DNA from: Mesodorylaimus sp. YZB2_4
Lineage: Eukaryota > Nematoda > Enoplea > Dorylaimida > Dorylaimidae
Assembly (NCBI GenBank): GCA_030248295.1
Contig: JASANH010000812.1
Coordinates: forward strand, 62,001 to 126,000
Direction: 5' to 3'
DNA length: 64,000 bases
The translations under genes and the position numbers were made by a program. Of this stretch, positions 33,356 to 43,680 are shown piece after piece; within the stretch, counting starts at the first letter, position 1, and each line of letters opens with the position of its first letter. The notes under the pieces are model-generated. The model did no database searches, was not told the origin of the DNA, and saw only the letters and a list, made by a program, of their open reading frames with translations.

Positions 33356-36300
33356 ATGAACGATTCAAAAAAATTGTTGGTTTCGATTTTATTTTTTATT
33401 CATTTCATTATTTCAACGGCTCAATTACTTCCAATGGATAATCGTTTTGGATCACCGGCTCAAAAACCATTTGATCAACCGACCATGATCGGTGTTCAAC
33501 AAGGATTTCAACAGCAACAACAACAAAACGCCCCGCAACAAGCACCGGCGCCAGTTTCTCAACAATTTTCGAATTCTAATCAACAACCGCAATTACAACA
33601 ACAACCCGCATTTCCATTCATCGGACCACGACCCGCATTTCCACCGTTGGAGGGCGGACGACCGAGACAGGACGGAATCGATTTGCCGCCCGGCGTGCAA
33701 GTGATCGATCAGTGGAATCCGTTGGCGCAACCGACCCCAAATCCGGCATCGCCGCGACCCGAAGATGTGATTGTGAAGATCAATCCTGGACAATTGGTTG
33801 GAACGAGGCACGTGATTCCAGGATTGTTTTGGATGCCCGATCGGGATCCGAGAGAACAAATTCCTAAAGATCGATTAACGCAAGAACCATATCCTATTTA
33901 TGAACGAAATCTTAGTGCTACAATTTTCTCATTCTTGGGAATTCCGTACGCGCAAAAACCAGTTGGAAATTTAAGATTTAAGGTAACTTATCCATATAAT
34001 TATTCGGGATTTTACTTTTGAAAGTTTCTGTGAAAAAATTTTCCAAATCGTTTCAAATCGCGAATTGAGGGACCGTCTCAAAAGTATTCGAGAGGGACCC
34101 GGCAAAGGACTATGGAGGGACTGTATCAAACACTTTTAAAGAAGGGTTTGTCACTAATATATTTGAGATGGACGAAATAAATCTCATAACGATTAGCGAG
34201 GGACCATATCAAACACATTTAAAGACAGGGGCCGTCTCAAAAATAACTGATAGAGGAACCAGGTATAGGACTGCCTATTTGAATCCGCACCATTAAAAGG
34301 GACTGTATCAAACACTTTCAAAACGATGGACCTTCTCAACATTAAAAGACTCGATAAACATTTTTAGCCCCCTCAACGTCTACCAAAATTTCCGAACGAA
34401 GTTCTCTACGCGACAAAATTCCCTTCAGCATGTGCTCAAAATATTGATGCCAGACCGACCGTGTGGTTCGAGGAACCATATCCGTTTGATACGAATGAAG
34501 ATTGTCTTTATTTGAATATTTTCACGCCCAGAGTAAGTCGAAATCTTTGTCGTTTTAATAACTTTTTTCAAGGTTTTTTGTGTTCCAGGTTTCCAAGACA
34601 GACGGTGTGATTTATCCAGTAATCGTGTTTTTTCACGGTGGTGGATTTCAGACTGGTGCTGCCAACGATTGGCCTGGTTATGTTCTTGCAACGAAAGGTT
34701 TGGTCGTTGTCACAGTTAATTATCGATTGGGACCGTTCGGTGAGTCAAAATGGCTTGTTTCTTCGTTGAACATATGGGTAGGTAAAATATGGTTTCAGAT
34801 TATTCCAATCTGAAATTATATTTTACCCACGTCTGTCTTTCCTGACGAATCCAGTTAATCAAAACGCCTCAATAGTTCTCTGGAAGTATGGGAATGGATT
34901 GGAAAATGGTCTGATTCTTCCTTTGACGTTCTAGTTAGTAAAATATGGCTTCAGATATTTTTAACCTGAAACTAGATTGCACCCAATTATTACGTTTAAA
35001 CGAAGCTAGTCAATCAGAACGCTAAAATAAGTCATTGGGAGGATTGGGATGGAGTCATAAATTGCTTGATTCCTTCTTTGATGTACAGGTGGGTAAAATG
35101 TAGTTTCAAATTATTCCAATCTGAAACTATATTTCACCCATTTTAGCGTTTTAACGAGTCCAGCCATTCAAAACGGTTTAAAAGTTCACTGGAAGGATGA
35201 AAATACTTTTTATAGGTTTCTTAAGTTTGGGCGAGCGCGGAAGTGGAAATAACGGACTCTGGGATCAGCGACTGGCATTGGATTGGGTACGAGAATATAT
35301 TTACGCCTTTGGTGGGGATCGAAATCGTGTCACAATTGTTGGTCACGACGCTGGTGGGGTCAGTGTTGGCTTGCATATGTTATCGCCCTATTCCAGAGGT
35401 AAGAGTGAAATATTGTTATGTTTTTGGTTTTTGATTTACAGAAACATTGTGCTCTTTGCAGACTTGTTCCACGCAGCGGCGGCCATGAGTGGTGCGGACG
35501 TGTCGTATCATCAAGTGATAACAAATCCTTGGTTGGCTTACAATAATACGATCAAGTTGGGCAGGCAAGTGGGCTGCACGCAGTACACCGCTCGCGAGGT
35601 CATGGACTGCCTGTTGACTCGGTCGACGCAGGATTTGGTCGAAGGAGCGAGGGATATGCTGGTGAGTACATGTGTGGTGTGGCCAGTGGTAGTGGAGTGG
35701 TGACATATACTCGACTGATGTGTGTATTTTGAAATGGTGTACGGGTTCGACTCCCGCTAAGGAACTAGGTTTTTATCCAAATTTTGACAAATAGACTATC
35801 TTGCCAGGCTAAATACCTGTTTGATGGTCGGTCTCTCACAATCAGTGGCTGACATGAAATGGAAGACGTTCCTCTGATGGCTCTCCCATTTTAGCTTCAA
35901 TATATATGCTTGAATTTTACGATTTTAGATCGAATTCAATCGATACGCATTCCTGCCGTTTGTTGATCTCAATTTCGTCCCCGACGTTCCATTGTTGATG
36001 CTGCAAAGGAAACAAGTCAACAGTCCAGTGCCCTATTTGACCGGAGTGTGTCGCCATGATGGCACGGAAACGTTGCGTATGTTCAAACTTATTTTCTTGG
36101 TCTGTTTTTGATCGATAGAAGTGTAATTGATTAATGTCTATCGATCCGAAATATGACCGATTAATATCGATCGTACTATGATCGATGAATATCGATCGAT
36201 CAGAAATAATCGATGAATGTATATATATAGAAGTCTGGTCGATTGATCAGTTATCAGTGTGATTGTGAGCTCTGATCGACTGCAAGATCGATCAGACCTC

Positions 36301-39300
36301 ACAATCAACCCTGGGGGATCGAGAATCATTCCTGATAACTAAGAAATCAATCAGTTTCGATTCTTGTATCGCAGATATGTGATGTGAGCTTTGGCCTATC
36401 TGCTATTTCGATTGAGGTATGCAGTATTGGCAATGTGTTTCAGTATCGGATCGTGATCTCGCTCGCACTCACTTCCACATCGATGAGCAATACTTGGACC
36501 ACATGATCCTGGACTACGTGGTCAAACATAATTACACTATGAATCGGGAAGCAATGATACAAGCCATCAAGTACTTGTATACTTATTGGCCTGATCGACA
36601 GATCGACGAGAAAGTCAGAGACCAGTATATTTATGTAAGTGGGAGATGGCGAGGATGGTCGACTTCCGATTAGGCCAGTCTCAGGCGGAGGTGCCTTGTG
36701 GTACTTGAAATGGATATAGTAGGGTTCCACGTTCATGTGCCACAAATCCAAGCCGGATATGGCTAGTCCACCCTGATCTGAGTATCAAAGTGTGATGTGG
36801 GTGTCAGTGTCAGGAACATTGGCCCATGTTAGGAGGGTGTCATCTCCAAGAATCGAAGTCCACTCACGATGTTTTGTGGTTGTCCAATGGGGGTCGAGGA
36901 TTCGCAGTCACACCTTTTGCAAAGTATTCACCAAATATCTAAGGGTGTCCCGTTTTGGAAGTCCTTCTGGGTCGTGTTGTGATCACTGCATGGTTCTCAT
37001 CTGATTTGTGTTATCTTTGCAGATGTGTACGGATGCTTATTATACGGCCCCTGTCAGCTTAGCGGCTCAGATGCGATCGGAAGCTGGTAGTATCGTGTAC
37101 ATGTACGTCAACAGTTACAACTTTTCGACAGGGGCGTTGAGTCCGAGTCAACATTTTCTTCCTCATTGGATGGGTGAGTGGCCCATGCAGAGCTTGTGTC
37201 AGGGGAAATGCTGTGTAGCGATACCGTATGACTAGAAAGAACGTAGAAAGCATTCAAATGTAAGGGCGAAGGTTCAGATCCCGGGCAGGGTTATACTTTT
37301 TGACAAGAACTCCCCGTTTTTTTTAGAACAAGGGTTCGAATCCCAGTCAGGGTTGTAGTTTTTGACTAGAATTTTCGGCTTTTCTGTGCTGTAATTTCGA
37401 AGGTCGAAGGCAATTTGTTGCGTTTACGTATGGCATGGTTGGCCGTAAAATATAACCTATTTTAGGCGTGTGTCACGAGTGTGATCTGATGTTGTTATTT
37501 GGATTCCCTTGGATGCCGACACATCTTATCCCTCCCCATTTGAGGAAGGTACAATGGACGGATTATGATAAGAATATGAGCGAGGTGTTCATGTCCATGT
37601 GGCAACAGTTTGCCAAGAAAAAGTACGGTTTTTTCGAGTTATGAGTGGGATCTGGTAGAAAAAAGTGTTTTTTGTAGGGATCCAAATTTGCCGAACGACA
37701 ATCAATGGTTCAATTATGCGCCTCGTGATCATTGGTATTTGGACTTGAATGTGACGAGACGATTGTTGCGCGATTTCGATTGGGAGCACGTGGCATTTTG
37801 GAATGTGTACATGGAGCAGGTGAGGGGATAGGGAGATAAGGCAGTGATGAGTTATCAGCGATGGCGAGGATGAGAAGACACTGCGCTGATAAGTTAGGGG
37901 CCATCCATAAAGGTCGACCGCAGCCCAGGGGGGGGGAAGGGGGTTGGCAAAAAGTGGTTAGCGGGCAATGGTCGACCGCAGCAAATTTTTAGACTTTTGA
38001 TGGCAAAAAAACACCTTTTATCTTCACCAGTAGTGCGCGTTCAAACCTTCAAAACTTTTTGTCTTCTCTTCTCCTTGGTCGTTCATTCTCGATAATGCAA
38101 TTTCGGCTTCATCGTGACTCTTATTTCCAACTAGAATGGCATCTGATCCGAAAGAGAAAAGTTGGGAGGCGATGGCTAAGCTGATTAAGGTGTTGATCCG
38201 CCTTTCTGGCCCGCAACCCTGACTGGGAGGTCGAGGTTCTATTCCGACGGAGGACAACAGTTTAGTAGCTTGTCGTTGGCTTTGGTCACCTGGCTCCGGG
38301 CGACACCACGTTACTCTCAAACGGCGGACGCTTACCCAAGGGGCAGAAAATTGGGAAACTGTCCTCAAACACCAGTCGAGAAGGTCCCTAAGCTAACGAT
38401 AAGCCCAAGCTCCTTCTCACCCAGTGTGCCCTCGTGTTCAGGTGGTCCCAGTGAAGACACAGGGAACCTGCCATGAGAGCTGGTCACCTCTAAGGATAGG
38501 TCGGGATCACCGTTTTCCAGGATCGAGATCAGGGCAAGACCGATTGGGATCGGGAGTTTTTTTGAGGTCGAACAGTTTGCACGCACGAAGGAGATGAGTC
38601 TATTTTCCAGACTAAAGCTCACTTTAGTCATCCAGGTTTTTTATCAGGTCGAGTTTCAGTCATTATAAATAAGCTGAAATTGATGAGTACCGTATTTCCT
38701 CGAAATTCTCCTCCACGGGAGAAATTTTTTCAGATGGGTCTCTGACGGGGGGGAGAATAACAGAGGGGGGGGGGAGGATTTCGAGGAAATACGGTTTCGA
38801 CATTCGCAGTTTCGATACGCGTCCAGCAAGGTCAGCCTAGCTAGGCTAAGTAAAATCAGTGTTGCTTGTCGATTTGAGCTGATGTTGCTGTTGCCTCTTC
38901 ATCGCTACTGCTTCATGGCAGATATGATGGATCAGAGTGTACCTGCCATGCATATGCATATCATGATTATTTGCAGAATCCCGATGCCTCAATGTCAGGA
39001 TCAGGATCGGGATCCCAACCTATCCCTCACAGCCGCGCTTATCATATCATGACTGCTTGCCAGCTAATATGATTGGAAGTCCCGTAGAGAACTGAGCCGG
39101 CGCGGCCCAATTCGCAAAACTTTTACAAAATAAGGGGAAGCTCCATAAATCAAAAACGATTTGTCTTCCAAGGAGATGGCATCTTGTCGAGCTCGAGAAA
39201 GCATAAGATGAAACATTTCCCAAAACTGCGTTTGGAAGGGGGAGGGGGTCTGGCTGAAGTGGTCGACCATTTTTAAAGGGGGTTTGCGATAAGTGGTCGG

Positions 39301-40222
39301 CATGCGGTCAGGGGGGGAGGGGGGTCAAAAAATCGAGATTTTGCGCGGTCGACCTTCATGGATGGCCCCTTATCAGTGATGGTGAGGATGGTGGTGTGAT
39401 AAGCTAGCCTTATATTGCATCACAGATACAGTAAATGGTTTAGTTGAATCAGCTGTATCCTTATCAGTGTGGCTGTTTTTGGTGATCTTCATCCTTATCA
39501 TAGGGATAATTGTTATCAGCACCATTATGAATCGTTAGTCAATCTTTTTCGGCGGCTTTTTTCGCCAGGCTGGGAAGGGTTAACAAATATGGTAGTGGTG
39601 ATAAGCTTATCAGCATTATAATCGATCGATAACTTATCACTGACAATTTTAATGATATAAGTTGAGGTCAATTCGGTAATAATCAGGGCTCGCTTGTGAG
39701 AAGCTTATCACTCGTACGTCCTGAGGCCAATCAAATCTTATCAGTGAGCTGAGTGTAATGCATCTCATTAGCTCAGGTGGATTGAAAATCAGGATACTAG
39801 TGTCGATATGGACCAGATCGATTTGTATGATATTTTATCAGTGCCAGAGGCGATAGAATTTTTTAACAGTGCCACGCTGCCATGTTTGGTGAAATTTTAT
39901 ATGGTTTCTTATCAGTTGATAAGATATGATCATTGATAAGATTGATCAGAGTTTTAATCAATTTGGGTGGTTCTAGCTGGCCCTGTTGGTCACTACCACA
40001 TTTTCACCAACCATGGTTGCCATACGCAAAGAATTGATCGCCTTGAAAGCAACGACTGGCACATTCGTCGTGTTGTGCTGCGTGGCATTCACAGTGGCTG
40101 CAACTTTGGCTTATCTACTTTTTGAAAAAAAGAAACGTCAAAAATTGAAGGAGCTAAGAAATGGATCGAAAGTGAAATATGAAGAATATGAACCAGGTTT
40201 TGCCAGAACCAGTAGCTTATAG
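33356..40222 (+). CDS. Cholinesterase-like adhesion molecule (neuroligin/gliotactin type), 11 exons
   Basis: Exons: 33356-33982, 34368-34532, 34589-34739, 35216-35398, 35462-35661, 35929-36076, 36444-36634, 37023-37173, 37466-37622, 37678-37819, 39977-40222; in frame, 786 aa. Signal peptide (1-21), a Gln/Pro-rich region (about 45-110), then a carboxylesterase-like domain: FLGIPYAQKPVGNLRF, NEDCLYLNIFTPR, HGGGFQTG, VTVNYRLG, NNGLWDQRLALDWV, GGDRNRVTIVGHDAGG. The nucleophile position (359) is Asp instead of Ser. The block normally carrying the catalytic Glu reads RHDG, while GVCHE keeps the His. It is therefore almost surely non-catalytic. Single transmembrane helix at about 733-754, basic stop-transfer, short cytoplasmic tail ending RTSSL, which fits a class I PDZ ligand. 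Related proteins act in cell adhesion and septate-type junctions. Which orthologue it is (neuroligin, gliotactin or other) I cannot decide. Confidence 0.9.
34070..34345 (-). repeat. Intron 1 copy of the GGGACCGTCTCA motif array
   Basis: Units such as GAGGGACCGTCTCAAAAGTA and GGGGCCGTCTCAAAAATA in the first intron of the adhesion-molecule gene, same orientation as the CHID1 intron 8 array. Confidence 0.75.
34770..35200. repeat. Three tandem units of about 156 bp, each with a hairpin
   Basis: Within intron 3. Each unit contains a palindrome of the form GTAAAATATGGTTTCAGATT ... AATCTGAAAC-TATATTTTACCC (at about 34780, 34938 and 35092), followed by a conserved spacer with TCAAAACG and a TGGAAG/GGGAGG-ATGG stretch. 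A similar GGGTAAAATATGGTTTCAG occurs at 60965. Confidence 0.8.
38160..39110 (+). repeat. SINE-like repeat copy, interrupted
   Basis: Shares with 2668-2945 the segments CTGACTGGGAGG, a CCTCGTGT-containing block, CCATGAGAGCTGGTCACCTC, and TTATCATATCATGACTGCTT with AAGTCCCGT. It is expanded by inserted sequence, including the MITE at 38689-38795. Confidence 0.5.
38689..38795. mobile_element. 107-bp foldback MITE
   Basis: Terminal inverted repeats ACCGTATTTCCTCGAAATT and reverse complement AATTTCGAGGAAATACGGT (one mismatch), G-rich centre, no coding capacity. Confidence 0.75.
39370..39960. promoter_or_regulatory. Dense TGATAA/TTATCA cluster in intron 10
   Basis: By eye about fourteen TGATAA on one strand or the other in 590 bp, including paired sites GTGATAAGCTTATCAGC (near 39598) and CTTATCAGTTGATAAGA (near 39908). 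It lies in the last intron of the adhesion-molecule gene. A GATA-factor enhancer is one reading; a decayed repeat is the other. Confidence 0.45.
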
Positions 40223-40875
40223 AATGGACCAAAATGACTGCCTGTTTTGCCTGCCTTTTTCTGGCTGATTATTTTTACTAATTGAAAGTGTAAAGTGCAA
40301 GTTTTTATTTTCTGCTTTTGTGATTGAAATTTGTGTGAAATCAGGTTGTGAATATGGATTGTTGATTTTATCATAATTGCACATTCCTTTGTAAGTTTTA
40401 ATTTTTGTATGGATTTAAAAAAAAATTTGTTGAAGTTGTGGGGAAGTGGATTTTTGATTTTTCATTTGGTCGAATCCATTATTGATTGATTTTTTCCAGT
40501 TCGAATTTGCGGGGGTAAAGTATTTAAAGTTATTATGAATTTAGATTTTAAAGCTAGTTTTGGTTTTGGAAATTTTCAGGTCAAAATTACTGCTAGTGAA
40601 TTTTTAAGCGCAGTTTTAAAAATATAATTTTATGAAGTTCACAAAACGATTATTGGAACTTTGCTTCGATTTTAAAATTTTCGAAGGCGATTGTTTAAAT
40701 TTTGATTAAAAAACGCTTCCAATAAATTTTAAAATTTTTAACCATGAATTAACGGAACGCAACTTCTCACACTATTTTTTTAAAAAAATACAAAAATTAT
40801 ATTCGCGCAAAAAATTGAAATTTAAAAGTCACATCCCACTTAAAAATTTTTCAGTCAGCTCTTAGAAATTTTAGA

Positions 40876-41139
40876 ATGGATACAGACGAACAACGTCAAC
40901 GTTCAATTTTACGCGATCGATTTTTGCGATTAATTAAGTATCTTAGCGGGCGTCGATCATCGATCAAAATGCACGAAAAAACGGAAGTCAATGCTATATT
41001 TATGCATGCAAATATCGAATTCGATCACGTGATGGTCTCGGATTTGCAATCACCAATTGGCACATTGCCACTTGCTGTCGTGCGCTCGTCTGATATCGTA
41101 TCGATGGAATTCCCAATCGATAATCAGACGAAAAAATGA
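40876..41139 (+). CDS. GEMIN7: Gemin7-like Sm-fold protein
   Basis: Compact 87-aa protein, one exon. It matches the Sm-like core of Gemin7, a subunit of the SMN complex that loads Sm proteins on snRNAs in the cytoplasm: an N-terminal helix with RSILRDRFLRLIKYL (10-24), then strands around SSIKMHEKTEVNAIFMHANI, VSDLQSPIGTLPLAVVRSSD and DIVSMEF. The human protein has LRERYLRSLL, LHEGVRVAAHF and SQLQTPIG at the same spacing. The human N-terminal extension is missing here. An acceptor-like AAATTTTAG abuts the ATG. The next gene starts 281 bp downstream on the same strand. Confidence 0.82.
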   Translation: MDTDEQRQRSILRDRFLRLIKYLSGRRSSIKMHEKTEVNAIFMHANIEFDHVMVSDLQSPIGTLPLAVVRSSDIVSMEFPIDNQTKK

Positions 41140-41420
41140 TCATCACTAATCGATCGGAAGTAATCGATATTTAATCTTTGGATATGGGTTTGTGAAAAAC
41201 TGATCATAAATCGTCTGCATAATGGTTAAGACTCATTTTGTTCCATGGCATGAAGCTTTGATTATTCTTGTTCAATTATCGATCGATCGATCAGTCGTTT
41301 TTTAACGTTGATGAAATCGATTCTGGATAAAAGTCGAAGATTTTTATTGATTTGTTAATAGAATGAAAATTTTAGGTTTTGACAAACGATGATTAATCAT
41401 TGATTAATATCTGATCAATA

Positions 41421-43319
41421 ATGGATCAAGATTTGGAGTCAAATCGATTGCAATCGATTTTTCGCATCTTAAAATTGTTTTCCTATTTGACTGACGCGTA
41501 TGTCATTGACTTTTTTGTTGAAGACTTATGGTCTAAACTTCCGATCGATTGGGCCAAATTTTTGGATTCGATCGATATTTGGATATTGGCTGATTTATTG
41601 GACATTGAGAAACCGTTTCTGATCGATTGTAAGTGCAGTACACGCCTGGTACCACCCTTGAGTCTATTGGCACTTCGCAAATGTTGCCAAGTGTATTCCT
41701 TGAAAAGATGTCCGGTTATCGACGTTGATCAGTTATATCGATTGATCGAGAACGATCCGATATGTAGTGATGAGGCGGTGGGAAGTGATCGATTATTAAA
41801 AAAAGGAAATGTGATCATTCGTGATCAGTCAGAAGATCGATCGATGAATAATGGTGGAAAATTGTCAATATCACTCGATCAATCGATTAATGCTGGCTTA
41901 TCGGTTGGCGAACAAAATGCATGTTCGAGTTGTCCATCGTTGCACTCGAGTGATGGAAATAATCGAACTAATCGATCAGTGAATTGGACACCTCCACCGC
42001 AAATATTATCTCACATGAATCCAAAAAAGAAGCACGAAATTTACCGATTGGCTGATGTAATTGATTTATTGATCGCAAATCAGGACGCAAAGGAAATCAC
42101 GTTTTTGGACGTTGGATCAGGATGCGGACATTTGGCGAGATATTTGAGTTTGGTTAAAAAAGTCCCAGTGACTACGATTGAAGCTAAATCATATTTAATT
42201 GAAAGAGCTAAGAAATTTGATGAAAAAATCGCATCGCGATTGAAAAAATCGATTAGTGATCGATTACTGCCGATACATCAGAATAATTTTTTTAACGAAT
42301 CGTCATTACAGGCATTTAAAACCGAATCGATTAGTGATCAAGGAGGAAGAATTTGGATGATGGGACTGCACACATGTGGTGATCTGGCGGCCTCAATGTT
42401 GCGATCATTTATCAAAGATCCTGCGATTGAAGTTCTGATATCGATTTCATGCTGTCATATGAAATTAACTACTGCGGCTGATCGATCGGTGGAAAGTGAT
42501 CATCATCTGAGTGGGTCATCGGCAAATCAGAGTAAGATCAAAACTGATCACGACGACAATGCAATATCGATCACCAAATCAATCGATAAAAGCATGGATG
42601 GGATGCTTCATGATATTTCTGTGAATCAGTTATCAAATATCGATTCTGATGCAAGTCGATATTCATCACCTGGATCAGGGAGTCAGAATCAATCACCTGA
42701 TCAATCGATATCAATTAATCATCACGTTCCGATCAGTTCATGTTCAAATCGTGATAACCTATCGATCAACACAGATTTGGGATACCCGATGAGCTCGTTA
42801 GTAAAATCGATCGATCACCACAAATTGACTTATATTGCGCTAGAAATGTCGTGCCACGCCAATGAACAGTATATCGGAAAACTTCGATCGAGGGACGATC
42901 GATATTTAAATTCAATAAAATCGCATTGTTATCGAGCCGCAGTAGAAAAATTGATCACCAGAAAATATCCAAATCGACGTAGAGAAGGAATAAGAAGTGT
43001 GAAAAATGTTGATAAAATGACATTGGCAGAGTATGTTCGAGTGGCCATGTCGAGATTGGATGGCGTCGATGCAGAGCGGATATTGGATGGAGGTGATCGA
43101 ATTGAGGCAGAGTGGATGGAAATGATTGATATGTGGGGAAAAGTGGTCAAATTCTATACATTGCGGCTTTTATTAGCTCCGTTGATCGAATCAGTGATTT
43201 TGCTTGATCGATTAGTGTACTTGAGAGAAAACGGATATCGAAAGTGTTGTATTGCGCCTGTGTTCGATGCTGCAATGTCTGCGCGTAATTTCATGATTTT
43301 AGCGATTAAAGAGAAATAA
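41421..43319 (+). CDS. METTL25/METTL25B-like methyltransferase
   Basis: 632 aa, single exon. N-terminal helical region (YVIDFFVEDLWSKLP, 27-41), then the family landmarks: MNPKKKHEIYRL (199-210), SAM-binding motif I FLDVGSGCGHLARYL (228-242), MGLHTCGDLAASMLRSF (314-330), SISCCHMKLT (341-350), GYPMS (454-458), ALEMSCHA (473-480), SHCYRAAVEKLI (501-512), TLAEYVRVAMSRL and a C-terminal LLLAPLIESVILLDRLVYL (583-601). The Cys-Cys-His block may serve in the active site. Human members have been linked to RNA or protein methylation, but the substrate cannot be read here. Between 351 and 450 lies a Ser/Asp/Asn-rich insert not typical of the family. The coding sequence is unusually rich in GATCGAT-type hexamers. 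Confidence 0.88.
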   Translation: MDQDLESNRLQSIFRILKLFSYLTDAYVIDFFVEDLWSKLPIDWAKFLDSIDIWILADLLDIEKPFLIDCKCSTRLVPPLSLLALRKCCQVYSLKRCPVIDVDQLYRLIENDPICSDEAVGSDRLLKKGNVIIRDQSEDRSMNNGGKLSISLDQSINAGLSVGEQNACSSCPSLHSSDGNNRTNRSVNWTPPPQILSHMNPKKKHEIYRLADVIDLLIANQDAKEITFLDVGSGCGHLARYLSLVKKVPVTTIEAKSYLIERAKKFDEKIASRLKKSISDRLLPIHQNNFFNESSLQAFKTESISDQGGRIWMMGLHTCGDLAASMLRSFIKDPAIEVLISISCCHMKLTTAADRSVESDHHLSGSSANQSKIKTDHDDNAISITKSIDKSMDGMLHDISVNQLSNIDSDASRYSSPGSGSQNQSPDQSISINHHVPISSCSNRDNLSINTDLGYPMSSLVKSIDHHKLTYIALEMSCHANEQYIGKLRSRDDRYLNSIKSHCYRAAVEKLITRKYPNRRREGIRSVKNVDKMTLAEYVRVAMSRLDGVDAERILDGGDRIEAEWMEMIDMWGKVVKFYTLRLLLAPLIESVILLDRLVYLRENGYRKCCIAPVFDAAMSARNFMILAIKEK

Positions 43320-43680
43320 TTTTTTGAGTTTTTGAGTAAGCTGTTTTGTTAACGAGGCAGTACGAGGGTATTCTAATGTCTTACTGAGGTCGCAAATTAG
43401 GTGGCTGAGCCCTTTTTGGACTTTTGACCTGGTCGTACTTCTGACCTGGGCTACCCTGGTACCTATGGTAAGCGGTGCGCCAGGTCAGATGTCCGTTCAC
43501 CAGTTGCGCAACCCATGCCAGCACTTGAATCCCAAAAATCTAGTCATTTCGAGATTACCACGTCAGTATTGGAAAAGAACAAATGCAGTTACAGCATCGG
43601 TGAAAAAAATTTGAAAATTTTCTGACACCCAGATCCCATGGTCACTGAGATCATCATTTTGATCTTTTGTCTCGTTCTGT

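Larger units (their letters stand above)
37897..39369. mobile_element. 1.47-kb TIR element in intron 10, Harbinger-like
   Basis: Terminal inverted repeats GGGGCCATCCATAAAGGTCG at 37897 and its reverse complement ending at 39369, flanked on both sides by TTA (37894-37896 and 39370-39372). GGGCC-type ends with a 3-bp TWA duplication are typical of PIF/Harbinger elements. No transposase frame is seen, so it is non-autonomous. Inside are a SINE-like repeat (about 38160-39110) and, within that, a foldback MITE at 38689-38795. Confidence 0.75.
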
